Both the position numbers and the translations under genes were made by a program. Below, one piece after another: positions 53,958-64,000 of a DNA stretch of 64,000 nt. The notes under the pieces were generated by a model. The model was not told the DNA's origin, ran no database searches, and saw nothing but the letters and a program-made list of their open reading frames with translations. This stretch comes from an uncultured Bacteroides sp. (lineage in GTDB: Bacteria > Bacteroidota > Bacteroidia > Bacteroidales > Bacteroidaceae). Each line of letters opens with the position of its first letter. Position 1 is the stretch's first letter. The stretch lies in the NCBI RefSeq assembly GCF_963677945.1, contig NZ_OY782578.1, forward strand, positions 3,439,258-3,503,257. Direction: 5' to 3'.

Positions 53958-55004
53958 ATGAAAAAGAAACAATTAGGAATATTTTTTCTACTATGCCTCA
54001 TTGTTGGTGGCTTATCGGCACAAACAGTAAGCAAAACGCTTTTCGTTCCTAAAGGTGGAACACTGAAAGAACAAATAACTGAAGCTGAAGCTAAAAGTAT
54101 AACTCATCTAACAATAACCGGAAAGATTAACGCCATAGACTTTAAGCTAATGCGTGACAGTATGACTAAGCTGGAAGTGCTCGATATATCTAATGCATCT
54201 GTAACCGTATACATGGGAAAAGAGGGTACTTATCCATTAAAAAGATTTACCTACCTGCCCTACTTCATTCCGGCTTATGCTTTTTGCAATGCAGAAGATG
54301 GTACACTTCGCGGCAAGAGTACATTAAAAAGAGTTATTCTACCTCCTTCTATTCTGAATATTGACAAGTTCGCATTTAAGAACTGTAATAACCTGACAAT
54401 TCTGCAGGTGAACAAAAAGACGCCTCCAAATCTTCAGGAAGAAGCACTTAACGATAGCCTTACCGCCGTATTCATTCCTCTTGGATGCAAAGACGATTAC
54501 AAAAGAAAAAAAGGATGGGATGGATTTGCTATTCTGGAAGGAACTCCCGAATCTCTAACCATCAACATTACTAAACCAGGCGAGCTAGGAAACGAAATTA
54601 TGAAGGCCGGTCATCAGCCTAGCGAGGTGAACTATCTCACCATCAAGGGTAATATTAACGAAGACGACTTTAAGATGATACGCGATTTTATGCCCGATCT
54701 TGTTTCAATTGACTTATCGGAAACTACAGCAACAGATATCCCCGACTTTACCTTTACTCAAAAAAAGTATTTGATGACCATTCATCTACCAGGCAAGCTT
54801 GTAAGCATTGGTGAGCGTGCCTTTAGCGGATGTATTCATCTGGCAGGAGATCTAGTACTTCCTCCTTCCGTAAAGAAAATAAAAGATGGTGCATTTCTTG
54901 ATTGCGACAAACTATCGAAGGTGATTGTACAAGGTAATATTTCTGTTTTAGGAAAAGATATTTTCAGAGATACCAATAAGCAGAAGCTTGTATTTACTAA
55001 ATAA
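53958..55004 (+). CDS. BspA-type leucine-rich-repeat protein
   Basis: The 348-residue exported protein (signal peptide about 1-21, ending GLSAQ) carries LRR_5 repeats of the BspA type, for example YFIPAYAFCNAEDGTLRGKSTLKRVILPPSI and IGERAFSGCIHLAGDLVLPPSVKKIKDGAFLDC (quoted for their LxxIxLPxS pattern in parts). Two similar halves begin with FVPKGGTLKEQI and ITKPGELGNEI, each followed by LTIxGxIN and DFKxxRD. Members bind host matrix or other surfaces. It follows tex after 8 bases and may be read with it. No sorting signal is evident. Confidence 0.85.
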   Translation: MKKKQLGIFFLLCLIVGGLSAQTVSKTLFVPKGGTLKEQITEAEAKSITHLTITGKINAIDFKLMRDSMTKLEVLDISNASVTVYMGKEGTYPLKRFTYLPYFIPAYAFCNAEDGTLRGKSTLKRVILPPSILNIDKFAFKNCNNLTILQVNKKTPPNLQEEALNDSLTAVFIPLGCKDDYKRKKGWDGFAILEGTPESLTINITKPGELGNEIMKAGHQPSEVNYLTIKGNINEDDFKMIRDFMPDLVSIDLSETTATDIPDFTFTQKKYLMTIHLPGKLVSIGERAFSGCIHLAGDLVLPPSVKKIKDGAFLDCDKLSKVIVQGNISVLGKDIFRDTNKQKLVFTK

Positions 55005-55053
55005 CAAACTGAATTCAGTTTTTCTGAATCAATAAATAATCTACTTAATAAAG

Positions 55054-55086
55054 GAACGGATATGAAGACTTTCTTCGCATCCGTTC
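55054..55086 (+). terminator. Terminator of the tex-LRR unit
   Basis: Arms GAACGGAT...GAAGA and TCTTC...ATCCGTTC pair with a small internal mismatch around a 3-base loop, followed by T-rich sequence. Confidence 0.72.
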
Positions 55087-55245
55087 ATTTATTATTTATC
55101 CACTATTTCAGAAAACACCAAAATAACATTATATATATCGGCATATAGATATTTCTACTTACAAATTATAAAAATATTATTTACATCTTTTTATTTCAGG
55201 ATAATAAGGCTATATTTACGATCTGTAAAAATAAAATCTGCCTAT

Positions 55246-57114
55246 ATGTATCTATCTAAAATTCTCTTTAGGAATAAACTATTACTCTATTCCACCTCCG
55301 CTTTAATTTCCTTTTCTCTTCACAGCTGTGCATACGATAGTATTGATGACAATTACCATGAGATTGAAAGACCAGACGGGAATGTAAACATAAGTATTGA
55401 CCTGGCAGGGGTTAATCCAAGTCAAACAATTTATTTATATCAGAATGCCTATTTTTACTACACTGTTAATACCGGAGGTAAAAAAATAATAGCGCAAAAG
55501 TTTTATCTAGATGGAAAAGAATTAAATACAAATCCTCTGGATGGTTGTACATACCTCAATACGGGAATTACTGATAGCCAGATTCATGACCTGAAGTTAA
55601 TTATGGGATTACCAACAGGAACAGGGAGCCTGGCCGAATACGCAGGTTACGAAATGTATGTGGGCGAATTAAACTTTAAGGTTAAATTCGTTTCAAGTCC
55701 GGATGTAAATCTGAATATCAGAGAATCTGTTGACGAGAACAATTATTATAAAGTTGAATGGGACAAGCCAAAAGATTATGATGTGGAATGCTATAAGGTG
55801 TATAAAGGCGATTATATGTCAGACAACCTGGTAGCAACCATCACCAATCCGGATCAGAGTTATTATGTAGACAAAGATTATGTATATGGTTATAAGTTCT
55901 ACACCATTAGTGTCATACTGAAAAATGGTCAGCGGGTATCGCTTACTGACAGATTCACTGCACGACACTTTGATATTACAGAAAACAGTTTCAAGGCCGA
56001 ACGCATTTCTACAAACGAAATAAAGCTAAAATGGACAAACCCTAATCCATACCCATGCAAATATGTTCTGAAATATGGGTACAACGATGATATCAAGGTT
56101 ATTGAGGGAACAACCGAAACCACTATTCCTGTTGATAATTTCCCAACTTGGAGTGAAAACTTCTCTCTTTACATTTTACCGGCAAACGCAGACGTTACTC
56201 AGTATCAAACCTATCCACACGCATACGGAGCCTTCTCCGACAGTAAGTTAAATTATGAAATGACTTATGGAGCAGACTTAGCAAACAATCTATTACTTGG
56301 TCTCAGCTTTAATAATCTGTTTAAATACAATGCTTCCGATTTTAGCGTACAGAGTTCTATTAAACACAACCTCAACTTGCATTCCGGATGTGAAGTGAAA
56401 GCCTCAAACAAAGGACAAGTTGCTATCAGTGATTTAAGTAATTATGTTCACATTTACAGCGACAACACACTCAGTAAAGAGATATTCTTCACAAATACTC
56501 AGGGAAATGACTTTTATCTAGATAATGCAAATCATCTCCTTATTGAACAATATACCGGATTCGATCTTTATAATATCACTTCTGGAAATAAAATCTGCAC
56601 TAAACGATGGACTCCTGAAAATCCAACTAAAAATATTATTGTAAAGACAAGAATCTCGGCCAATGGAAAATACATTTATGCACTATGCGGAGAATATCTT
56701 CCGCAAAAACACTGGGCAGAACTATATGAGCTACAAAGCGACAACACATTGTGTCTTATCCAGACTCAAAACGAAGTAAATATTAAAAGCATAGAGTTTA
56801 ATCCGATCAAAGATTCTGAAGCTATAATACAATATATAGATAACAAATTTGCCATTGTGGACTTAACTACCGGAAGTACTATCACAATAGACGGAACTTT
56901 CCAGAACATTGATCCTTTTACAGGAAATCTGCTGTATAAAGGTCCTGAGTATGCAAACAGCCAATACAATGTATATGTATTAGCGAGCGACTACAAGACT
57001 CTGCTTATCAAAGTCCCATTGGCAAATATCAATCCTTATGTTGATGCAAGGCTTTATAATAATAATCTGATTTTTAATGGATATTATTTGAATCTCGCTA
57101 AACTGACAAAATAA
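55246..57114 (+). CDS. Surface lipoprotein with fibronectin-like and propeller-like regions, unknown function
   Basis: The 622-residue protein has a lipoprotein signal with Cys28 (SLHSC), followed by acidic residues (AYDSIDD) of the kind that send Bacteroidetes lipoproteins to the cell surface. About 40-150 is beta-rich; about 155-330 reads like two fibronectin type III-like domains (YYKVEWDKPKDYDVECYKVYKG and EIKLKWTNPNPYPCKYVLKYG, in parts); about 345-620 looks like WD- or propeller-type blades (ISANGKYIYALCGEY; KFAIVDLTTG). I recognise no family. It overlaps the next gene by one base (TAATG), so the two are coupled and likely act together at the outer membrane. Confidence 0.75.
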   Translation: MYLSKILFRNKLLLYSTSALISFSLHSCAYDSIDDNYHEIERPDGNVNISIDLAGVNPSQTIYLYQNAYFYYTVNTGGKKIIAQKFYLDGKELNTNPLDGCTYLNTGITDSQIHDLKLIMGLPTGTGSLAEYAGYEMYVGELNFKVKFVSSPDVNLNIRESVDENNYYKVEWDKPKDYDVECYKVYKGDYMSDNLVATITNPDQSYYVDKDYVYGYKFYTISVILKNGQRVSLTDRFTARHFDITENSFKAERISTNEIKLKWTNPNPYPCKYVLKYGYNDDIKVIEGTTETTIPVDNFPTWSENFSLYILPANADVTQYQTYPHAYGAFSDSKLNYEMTYGADLANNLLLGLSFNNLFKYNASDFSVQSSIKHNLNLHSGCEVKASNKGQVAISDLSNYVHIYSDNTLSKEIFFTNTQGNDFYLDNANHLLIEQYTGFDLYNITSGNKICTKRWTPENPTKNIIVKTRISANGKYIYALCGEYLPQKHWAELYELQSDNTLCLIQTQNEVNIKSIEFNPIKDSEAIIQYIDNKFAIVDLTTGSTITIDGTFQNIDPFTGNLLYKGPEYANSQYNVYVLASDYKTLLIKVPLANINPYVDARLYNNNLIFNGYYLNLAKLTK

Positions 57115-57809
57115 TGAAAAAGAATATAATCACGACACTGCTTTTACTATTTGCTTTGGGAGCAAATGCTCAATATAATATAAGTTACTCTGTTGGATAT
57201 GGATCTTACAAGATGAATGACATGAAAGATTTGCTTGATTATGCATTTCAGTCAATGCGTTCATCATTGCCCAAAGGATTAGCTATTGTAGATAACTTTC
57301 CTCCGTACATAACACATACAATTGATGCTTCCATAAAAAGAAATCGCAATGAATTTGGCTTGAGAGCTTCTTTTCTGACTACAGGGGGCAAGATTGCCTA
57401 CTCTGATTATTCAGGAAAGTATATTGAAAAGCTTACATTCACGGGGTATAGAATAGGAACCCTGTATCGTGTATACACGGACGAAAGTAAATTAGGCAAG
57501 TGTACATTGTCATTCTTTGGAGAAGTTTCGCCTGCCATCATGTTTACCCATCTGGGATACAAAGCAACGTTGGATATTTATGAGCAAAACATTCATCAGG
57601 AAGGCAATGATAATATTAGTACCAATGCAGCAGGCTTTAGCATTCAGCCTATGTTTGGTGGAAGACTTGATGTTACCCGTAATATCTCCTTCAGCGCAAG
57701 TTTGGGCTATGATTTCGAATTAGGATCAAAGCTATCAACCACAGACAACAGATACCGTGCAGACTGGTCGGGCTTTCGCTTAAACGGAGGTGTTATTTAT
57801 TCGTTTTAA
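57114..57809 (+). CDS. Outer-membrane beta-barrel protein, unknown function
   Basis: The 231-residue protein has a signal peptide (about 1-19, ending GANAQ), alternating aromatic strands through the body (NEFGLRASFLTTGG; YRIGTLYRVYTDE; FSFSASLGYDFELG-like), and a final strand GGVIYSF ending in Phe. This is the form of a small OmpA-like or porin-like eight- to ten-strand barrel. It is translationally coupled to the preceding surface lipoprotein, so it may be its anchor or export partner. No family is recognised. Confidence 0.72.
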   Translation: MKKNIITTLLLLFALGANAQYNISYSVGYGSYKMNDMKDLLDYAFQSMRSSLPKGLAIVDNFPPYITHTIDASIKRNRNEFGLRASFLTTGGKIAYSDYSGKYIEKLTFTGYRIGTLYRVYTDESKLGKCTLSFFGEVSPAIMFTHLGYKATLDIYEQNIHQEGNDNISTNAAGFSIQPMFGGRLDVTRNISFSASLGYDFELGSKLSTTDNRYRADWSGFRLNGGVIYSF

Positions 57810-58030
57810 TCTAAAAATAGAGATCTGATACAATAAAGAGAAGTAAACTGATTATTCCAAGAACCGGTATAATAAAGAGATAGCCTTTTCTAGTATATTT
57901 TAAATAGAAAAACGTTATAAAATTAGTATCTATCGCAAAAGAGTAGTCTGTTCAAAATTGGATTAAGTTTAAAAGAATTGAATATTAAAAACTATACCAG
58001 ATAGAAGTTCGAAGAAAAAAGGCATAAAAA

Positions 58031-58061
58031 ATGAGGTTGTTCAATGTCAGAACAACCCCAT
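58031..58061 (-). terminator. Terminator of the ABC-F gene
   Basis: An 11-bp stem with one A-C mismatch (58032-58042 with 58050-58060) runs into a T tract on the minus strand. Confidence 0.75.
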
Positions 58062-58079
58062 TCTTATATATAATATCTT

Positions 58080-59714
<1,635 letters not shown>

Positions 59715-59740
59715 TTATACCTTGTATTTAAAATCGGCCA

Positions 59741-59748
59741 CAAAGGTA
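59741..59748 (-). promoter_or_regulatory. Promoter -7 element of the ABC-F gene
   Basis: The minus strand reads TACCTTTG, 39 bases before the ATG at 59702. Confidence 0.68.
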
Positions 59749-59823
59749 GTCTTTTTTTATGAATAAAATCGCCATTCTGGCAGATAGTTCAAGCATAGTT
59801 ATTTATTATTCACTAAAAAACAG

Positions 59824-59831
59824 TACTTTTG
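59824..59831 (+). promoter_or_regulatory. Promoter -7 element of grpE-dnaJ
   Basis: TACTTTTG followed by C lies 117 bases before the chosen grpE start. No CIRCE element is seen between them. Confidence 0.62.
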
Positions 59832-59948
59832 CATATTCTTTCGCTTAAAATATGATTTTGGCAAAGAATTTGTAGCATGGATTATAAACCAAACCTACCC
59901 AATTGTATGGTGCAATCATTTTGGAAGAAGAATAAAAAGAAAACATAT

Positions 59949-60542
59949 ATGGATCCAAAGAAAAAAGAAACAGTTAAAGAAGAAGAATTAGTAGATAACA
60001 CTCAGCAAGTTGATCAGGAAACAGAAGCATCTACAGCTGATCAGGAAGCTCCTGCTCAGGAAGAAGAAGTTCTTACTCCTGAACAAGAATTGGCTAAGAA
60101 ACTGGAAGAAGCTAATGCTAAAATAGAAGATCAGAATGATAAATATCTGCGTCTGTCGGCTGAGTTTGACAATTACCGTAAACGCACTATGAAGGAAAAA
60201 GCCGAACTGATTAAGAATGGCGGCGAAAAGTGTATCAGCAGTATTCTTCCTGTTATTGACGACTTTGAAAGAGCTCTAAAAACTACAGAAACAGCTACTG
60301 ATGTTGCTGCTATTAAAGAAGGTCTTACACTGGTCTATACTAAATTTATGAGTGTAATGGGACAAAATGGCGTTGAAGCAATTGATGCCACAAGCGAATT
60401 CGATACAGACTTCCACGAAGCTATCACAACATTTGCAGCTCCAAGTGAAGATCTTAAAGGCAAAATCATAGATTGCATACAAACTGGCTATACACTTAAT
60501 GGAAAAGTAATTCGTCATGCCAAAGTTGTAGTTGGCGAATAA
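59949..60542 (+). CDS. grpE: Nucleotide exchange factor GrpE
   Basis: The 197-residue co-chaperone releases ADP from DnaK. It has an acidic, low-complexity N-terminus, a long coiled coil (about 55-105, EQELAKKLEEANAKIEDQNDKYLRLSAEFDNYRKRT in parts) and a C-terminal beta-wing domain with GYTLNGKVIRHAKVVV. The start at 59949 (MDPKKKE) matches the family's usual N-terminus; an in-frame ATG at 59877 would add a 24-residue basic tail and is less likely. dnaJ follows after 20 bases. Confidence 0.93.
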   Translation: MDPKKKETVKEEELVDNTQQVDQETEASTADQEAPAQEEEVLTPEQELAKKLEEANAKIEDQNDKYLRLSAEFDNYRKRTMKEKAELIKNGGEKCISSILPVIDDFERALKTTETATDVAAIKEGLTLVYTKFMSVMGQNGVEAIDATSEFDTDFHEAITTFAAPSEDLKGKIIDCIQTGYTLNGKVIRHAKVVVGE

Positions 60543-60562
60543 TAAATAAAGGATAACGAACA

Positions 60563-61744
60563 ATGGCAAAAAGAGATTACTATGAGGTGCTGGGCGTTGA
60601 AAAAGCTGCAACAGCCGACCAGATAAAGAAAGCTTACCGTAAGAAAGCAATTCAATTTCACCCTGACAAAAATCCAGGAGATAAAACTGCAGAAGAGAAC
60701 TTTAAAGAAGCTGCCGAAGCTTATGATGTTTTAAGCAATCCCGATAAGCGTGCTCGTTACGACCAATTTGGACATGCTGGCATGAGCGGTGCAGCCGGTA
60801 ATGGTGGTCCGTTTGGCGGAGGATTTGGCGGAGGTGCCGGAATGTCAATGGACGACATCTTCTCTATGTTTGGTGATATCTTCGGCGGACACGGTGGCGG
60901 AGGATTTGGCGGCTTCGGAGGTTTTGGCGGCGGAGGCGGCCAACAGCAAAGACGTTTCCGTGGATCGGATCTTCGTGTAAAGGTAAAACTAAATCTGAAA
61001 GAGATTTCTACCGGTGTAGAAAAGAAATTCAAACTAAAGAAATATGTTTCTTGTTCACACTGTCACGGTACAGGAGCTGAAGGAAGCAGTGGTTCTGAAA
61101 CTTGTTCTACCTGTAAAGGTAGCGGTTCGGTAATCCGCAACCAACAGACCATTCTGGGAACCATGCAGACTCGTGTAACTTGTCCTACTTGTGGTGGTGA
61201 AGGTAAAATCATCAAAGATAAGTGTAAAGAATGTGCCGGAGAAGGTATTGCATATGGTGAAGAAGTTGTAAGCGTAAATATCCCTGCTGGTGTAGCTGAA
61301 GGAATGCAACTATCCATGAGCGGAAAAGGAAATGCAGGAAAGCACAACGGCGTTCCGGGCGATTTACTTATCCAGGTGGAAGAAGAAGCGCATCCAGACT
61401 TAGTTCGTGACGAAAACGATTTGATCTATAACTTATTGCTTAGCTTCCCAACCGCTGCTTTAGGTGGCGCTGTAGAAATACCAACTATTGATAATAAAGT
61501 AAAGGTTAAGATTGAAGCGGGAACACAACCGGGTAAAGTTCTTCGTCTACGTGGTAAAGGTTTACCAAGCGTAAACGGTTACGGAACAGGAGATTTGCTT
61601 GTAAACGTAAGCATATACGTTCCTGAAACATTAACCAGGGATGAAAAAGAGACTTTGGAAAAGCTGGAATCATCAGATAGTTTCAAGCCAAACAGTTCGG
61701 TAAAAGAAAAGATTTTCAGGAAATTCAAAAGTTTCTTCGATTAA
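60563..61744 (+). CDS. dnaJ: Chaperone DnaJ
   Basis: The 393-residue type I Hsp40 stimulates DnaK ATPase and delivers substrates. Seen in order: the J domain with FHPDKNPGD (HPD at about 33-35), a long Gly/Phe-rich stretch (about 75-132), four zinc motifs ([32 protein letters not shown]), and the C-terminal substrate-binding beta domains. The Gly-rich linker is longer than in E. coli DnaJ. It is the second gene of grpE-dnaJ; dnaK is not adjacent. Confidence 0.96.
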   Translation: MAKRDYYEVLGVEKAATADQIKKAYRKKAIQFHPDKNPGDKTAEENFKEAAEAYDVLSNPDKRARYDQFGHAGMSGAAGNGGPFGGGFGGGAGMSMDDIFSMFGDIFGGHGGGGFGGFGGFGGGGGQQQRRFRGSDLRVKVKLNLKEISTGVEKKFKLKKYVSCSHCHGTGAEGSSGSETCSTCKGSGSVIRNQQTILGTMQTRVTCPTCGGEGKIIKDKCKECAGEGIAYGEEVVSVNIPAGVAEGMQLSMSGKGNAGKHNGVPGDLLIQVEEEAHPDLVRDENDLIYNLLLSFPTAALGGAVEIPTIDNKVKVKIEAGTQPGKVLRLRGKGLPSVNGYGTGDLLVNVSIYVPETLTRDEKETLEKLESSDSFKPNSSVKEKIFRKFKSFFD

Positions 61745-61772
61745 TTCGAAAGCTTATTTATTTAGATATTAT

Positions 61773-61807
61773 AATCTCCTCAATTGTATTCAGTAATTGA
61801 GGAGATT
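61773..61807 (+). terminator. Terminator of grpE-dnaJ
   Basis: Perfect 13-bp arms AATCTCCTCAATT/AATTGAGGAGATT are followed by TTATTTT. Confidence 0.85.
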
Positions 61808-61840
61808 TTATTTTATGCTATATATTTTAAGGTGCATCTT

Positions 61841-62030
61841 CTATTTCAGATGAATCGCTTGATACTCTTTTATATTATATCGCCTTCCAAAATATTTATC
61901 ATCAAGCCTTATCCCTGTTTCCCTCCAAATTACATTCCTCTTTAGTTACTACACCTTTATATGGTTTCATTAGCCAAATAGTATCAACTAGGACTCTATC
62001 ACTTTCTTTTAGATTTATATTATCTTTCAT
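61841..62030 (-). pseudogene. Small gene of unknown function broken by a one-base frameshift
   Basis: On the minus strand an ATG at 62030, preceded by AAAAGG, opens MKDNINLKESDRVLVDTIWL and continues to about residue 36 (ECNLE). The frame then closes at a TGA (42 codons). Removing one base at the C run 61921-61923 (a G run on the minus strand) joins it to a second frame, ETGIRLDDKYFGRRYNIKEY, which ends at the TAG at 61841-61843, giving a 62-residue protein. Both halves look coding: charged, with aromatic-hydrophobic alternation. It may be a real pseudogene, an assembly error, or a slippage site. No family is recognised. Confidence 0.5.
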
Positions 62031-62099
62031 GCCTTTTAATATTTATCTATCATTCTATTAAAAGAGAATCATTTATTTAATATAGTTTCTATTCGAACT

Positions 62100-63425
62100 C
62101 TACATCAAATTACTAGCCAACTCACTCAGCATACTACGTTCTCCTTTTACCAGATTAACATGAGCAAAGATATTCTGGCCCTTCATGCGGTCAATCATGT
62201 AGACTAAGCCATTAGACTCGCTATCCAGATAAGGTTGGTCAATCTGTTGGATATCTCCGGTGAAGACCATTTTCGTTCCTTCTCCGGCACGGGTAATAAT
62301 TGTTTTAATCTCGTGAGGAGTAAGGTTCTGAGCCTCATCTATAATGCAATAAGTTTCCGACAAGCTTCGTCCGCGGATAAAGGCCAGTGCCTCGATAACC
62401 AGCTGACCACTTTTCTGCATATCGTCCAGACGTCTCAACTCTGTTGATGTTGGAGAAAACTGGTGTTTGATAACGTTCAGGTTATCGAAAAGAGGTTGCA
62501 TGTAGGGTGCAACTTTGGCAGCTGCATCTCCGGGAAGAAAGCCCAGGTCTTTATTGGAAAGAGCCACAATAGGACGAGCCAATAGTATTTGCTTGTAATC
62601 GTTCATATTGCTTAATGCAGATGCAAGGGCAAGCAAGGTTTTACCGGTTCCAGCCTTTCCGGTTAGAGCAACAAGCTTAATATCGGGATCATTCAGAATC
62701 TCGAAAGCAAAGCTCTGTTCGGCGTTACGTGGTTCTATTCCATAGCTTTTTGCTTTAGTTACTCTGTGTACACTATGAGTAAACGGATTATATCTTGCCA
62801 ACACACTGTTGCGTTCGCTCTTCAGAACAAAGCACTCATTAGGCTGCAAAACATTTCTTATTTCTAACTCACTAATATCTACTCCTTCTTTGGTCGAATA
62901 AATTTTATCTATGAGTTCGGAGGATATTCCGTCATAGATTTCATTGGCCTTCTCAAAGATATCCACATTGGTAACCTTGTCGGTAATATAATCTTCAGAC
63001 AGCACTCCTATGGAACGGGCCTTCATACGTAAATTCACATCCTTAGTAACCAGAATAGTCTTAGTTTTTGGATATTTCTTTGCAAGAACATCTGCCGTGG
63101 AGAGAATTTCATGGTCGGCCTGACGCTCCGGAAAAGATTTTCGTACTGTTTCGGACTCCATCCCTCCGGTGAGTATAAAGAGCTTTCCCATACCTTCACC
63201 CAACGATGCTCCCTTAGTGAAAAGGTTATCGTCAGTAATCAAATCAAGTTCGCGAACAAACTCCCGTGCATTATAATTTATTTCCCCACTTCCCTTTTTA
63301 AATTTATCTAATTCCTCTAAGACAATAATAGGAAGGTAGATGTCATTTTCCTGAAAATTCTTCAAACAATCATGGTCGTGAAGAATAACATTAGTATCTA
63401 ACACGAAATTTTTCTTAGTTCCCAT
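62100..63425 (-). CDS. PIN-PhoH family ATPase
   Basis: The 441-residue protein has an N-terminal PIN nuclease domain (about 1-150), with FVLDTNVILHD and later acidic residues in STADVLAK and LVTKDVNLRMKA. A PhoH-type helicase/ATPase domain follows (about 235-440), with Walker A ALTGKAGTGKTLLALA and Walker B YCIIDEAQNLTPHE. This is the YlaK/PhoH2-like layout linked to RNA unwinding and cleavage. The start at 63425 (MGTKKNFVLDTNV) is chosen because the PIN domain begins there; a 22-residue upstream extension is unlike the family. It is divergent from folC. Confidence 0.93.
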   Translation of the reverse strand: MGTKKNFVLDTNVILHDHDCLKNFQENDIYLPIIVLEELDKFKKGSGEINYNAREFVRELDLITDDNLFTKGASLGEGMGKLFILTGGMESETVRKSFPERQADHEILSTADVLAKKYPKTKTILVTKDVNLRMKARSIGVLSEDYITDKVTNVDIFEKANEIYDGISSELIDKIYSTKEGVDISELEIRNVLQPNECFVLKSERNSVLARYNPFTHSVHRVTKAKSYGIEPRNAEQSFAFEILNDPDIKLVALTGKAGTGKTLLALASALSNMNDYKQILLARPIVALSNKDLGFLPGDAAAKVAPYMQPLFDNLNVIKHQFSPTSTELRRLDDMQKSGQLVIEALAFIRGRSLSETYCIIDEAQNLTPHEIKTIITRAGEGTKMVFTGDIQQIDQPYLDSESNGLVYMIDRMKGQNIFAHVNLVKGERSMLSELASNLM

Positions 63426-63515
63426 AATTTTTAGATTTAAAATGTTGATATTTGCATCTAATATAGTAATTAAAAGATTACGATATATCACTAAAAGGCT
63501 AAAATTTTTGAATAA

Positions 63516-64000
63516 ATGAATTATAAAGAGACTCTAAACTATTTATACGAAAGCGCTCCTTTGTTTCAGCAGATTGGGAAATCGGCATATAAAGAGGGGC
63601 TTAGTAACACTTATGAGCTGGATAAACATTTCAAACATCCACACAAAAACTTCAAGACTATTCATGTAGCAGGAACAAATGGTAAAGGATCCTGCTCTCA
63701 CACTCTTGCAGCTATTCTGCAATCGGCAGGATATAAAGTGGGACTCTACACCTCTCCTCACCTTATTGATTTCAGAGAAAGAATCCGTGTAAACGGAAAA
63801 CCTGTAACTGAAGAATATGTGATTAGCTTTGTAGAGAAGGAACATAAGTTCTTCGAACCACTTCAACCGTCGTTCTTTGAACTAACCACTGCAATGGCCT
63901 TTAAATATTTTGCCGATCAGAATGTTGATGTGGCAATAGTGGAAGTTGGTTTGGGCGGAAGATTGGACTGCACTAACATTATTAATCCGGACTTGTGTAT
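63516..64000 (+). CDS. folC: Folylpolyglutamate synthase/dihydrofolate synthase (3' end outside window)
   Basis: The reading frame opens at the ATG at 63516 (MNYKETLNYLYESAPLFQQI) and runs open to the window edge, giving 161 residues of a protein usually of about 420-430. It shows the Mur-ligase-type P-loop HVAGTNGKGSCSH (about 53-65), the Omega-loop region SPHLIDFRERIRVNG, and VEVGLGGRLDCTN, which are FolC marks. The enzyme adds Glu to folate or makes dihydrofolate from dihydropteroate. It is divergent from the PIN-PhoH gene. Confidence 0.9.
   Translation, partial: MNYKETLNYLYESAPLFQQIGKSAYKEGLSNTYELDKHFKHPHKNFKTIHVAGTNGKGSCSHTLAAILQSAGYKVGLYTSPHLIDFRERIRVNGKPVTEEYVISFVEKEHKFFEPLQPSFFELTTAMAFKYFADQNVDVAIVEVGLGGRLDCTNIINPDLC

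Overview
The window reads as a chromosomal segment of a gut-type Bacteroides or a close relative in the Bacteroidales. It is AT-rich. Promoters follow the Bacteroidetes pattern (TAnnTTTG as the -7 element) rather than the E. coli -10/-35 pattern, and Shine-Dalgarno sequences are mostly absent. The gene content is typical of the phylum: a fused FeoA-FeoB, a Rho with a long low-complexity insertion, a T9SS-plug family protein, a DUF5686 outer-membrane protein, a BspA-type leucine-rich-repeat protein, an IorAB without a built-in ferredoxin, and a GrpE-DnaJ pair. I see no rRNA, CRISPR array, insertion sequence or prophage. This is mostly core chromosome, with interest in divergent proteins, small genes and regulatory DNA.

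Layout. 0.1-7 kb: mtgA and a T9SS-plug family gene; a divergent OadA-like protein; an ECF sigma factor; a TRIC-type channel; wecB. 7-13 kb: a four-module CoA-disulfide-reductase/rhodanese/TusA/DsrE protein with its MarR regulator, a 2-hydroxyacid dehydrogenase, rarA and a pair of hairpins. 13-18 kb: DUF5686 protein, a family 2 glycosyltransferase, a putative acyltransferase and a propeller lipoprotein. 18.6-23.4 kb: the phosphate uptake locus (pstC-pstA-pstB-phoU opposed to pstS). 23.4-31.3 kb: glnS, a TPR protein, tpx, tRNA-Thr, a nucleotide-sugar dehydrogenase, a NUC1-type nuclease and mltG. 31.4-35.5 kb: iorA-iorB-paaK-xpt, an aryl-pyruvate/aryl-acetate module. 35.5-36.4 kb: a sparse stretch with a small Trp-rich gene, repeats and tRNA-His. 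36.5-43.5 kb: capA-like, folD, ffh, a MATE transporter and rho. 43.8-49 kb: a hemerythrin/pseudo-response-regulator pair, then FeoAB with an associated Cys-rich protein and a porin. 49-57.8 kb: fRMsr, 5'-nucleotidase, tex, an LRR protein, and a lipoprotein/beta-barrel pair. 58-64 kb: an ABC-F protein with a degenerate second ATPase, grpE-dnaJ, a broken small gene, a PIN-PhoH protein and the start of folC (cut by the window edge).

Candidates for something not well described: (1) the hemerythrin/Ric-like protein translationally coupled to a LuxR-type regulator whose phospho-acceptor Asp is missing, with a 20-bp dyad over the promoter; (2) an OadA-like protein that has lost the biotin-accepting Lys and other carboxyltransferase residues; (3) PstC carrying a PstS-like periplasmic insert; (4) an ABC-F protein with a dead second ATP site; (5) two small genes (one Trp-rich, one frameshifted) and several phased repeat or operator arrays. 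All motif comparisons were made by eye from memory of the families; no database or structure search was run.
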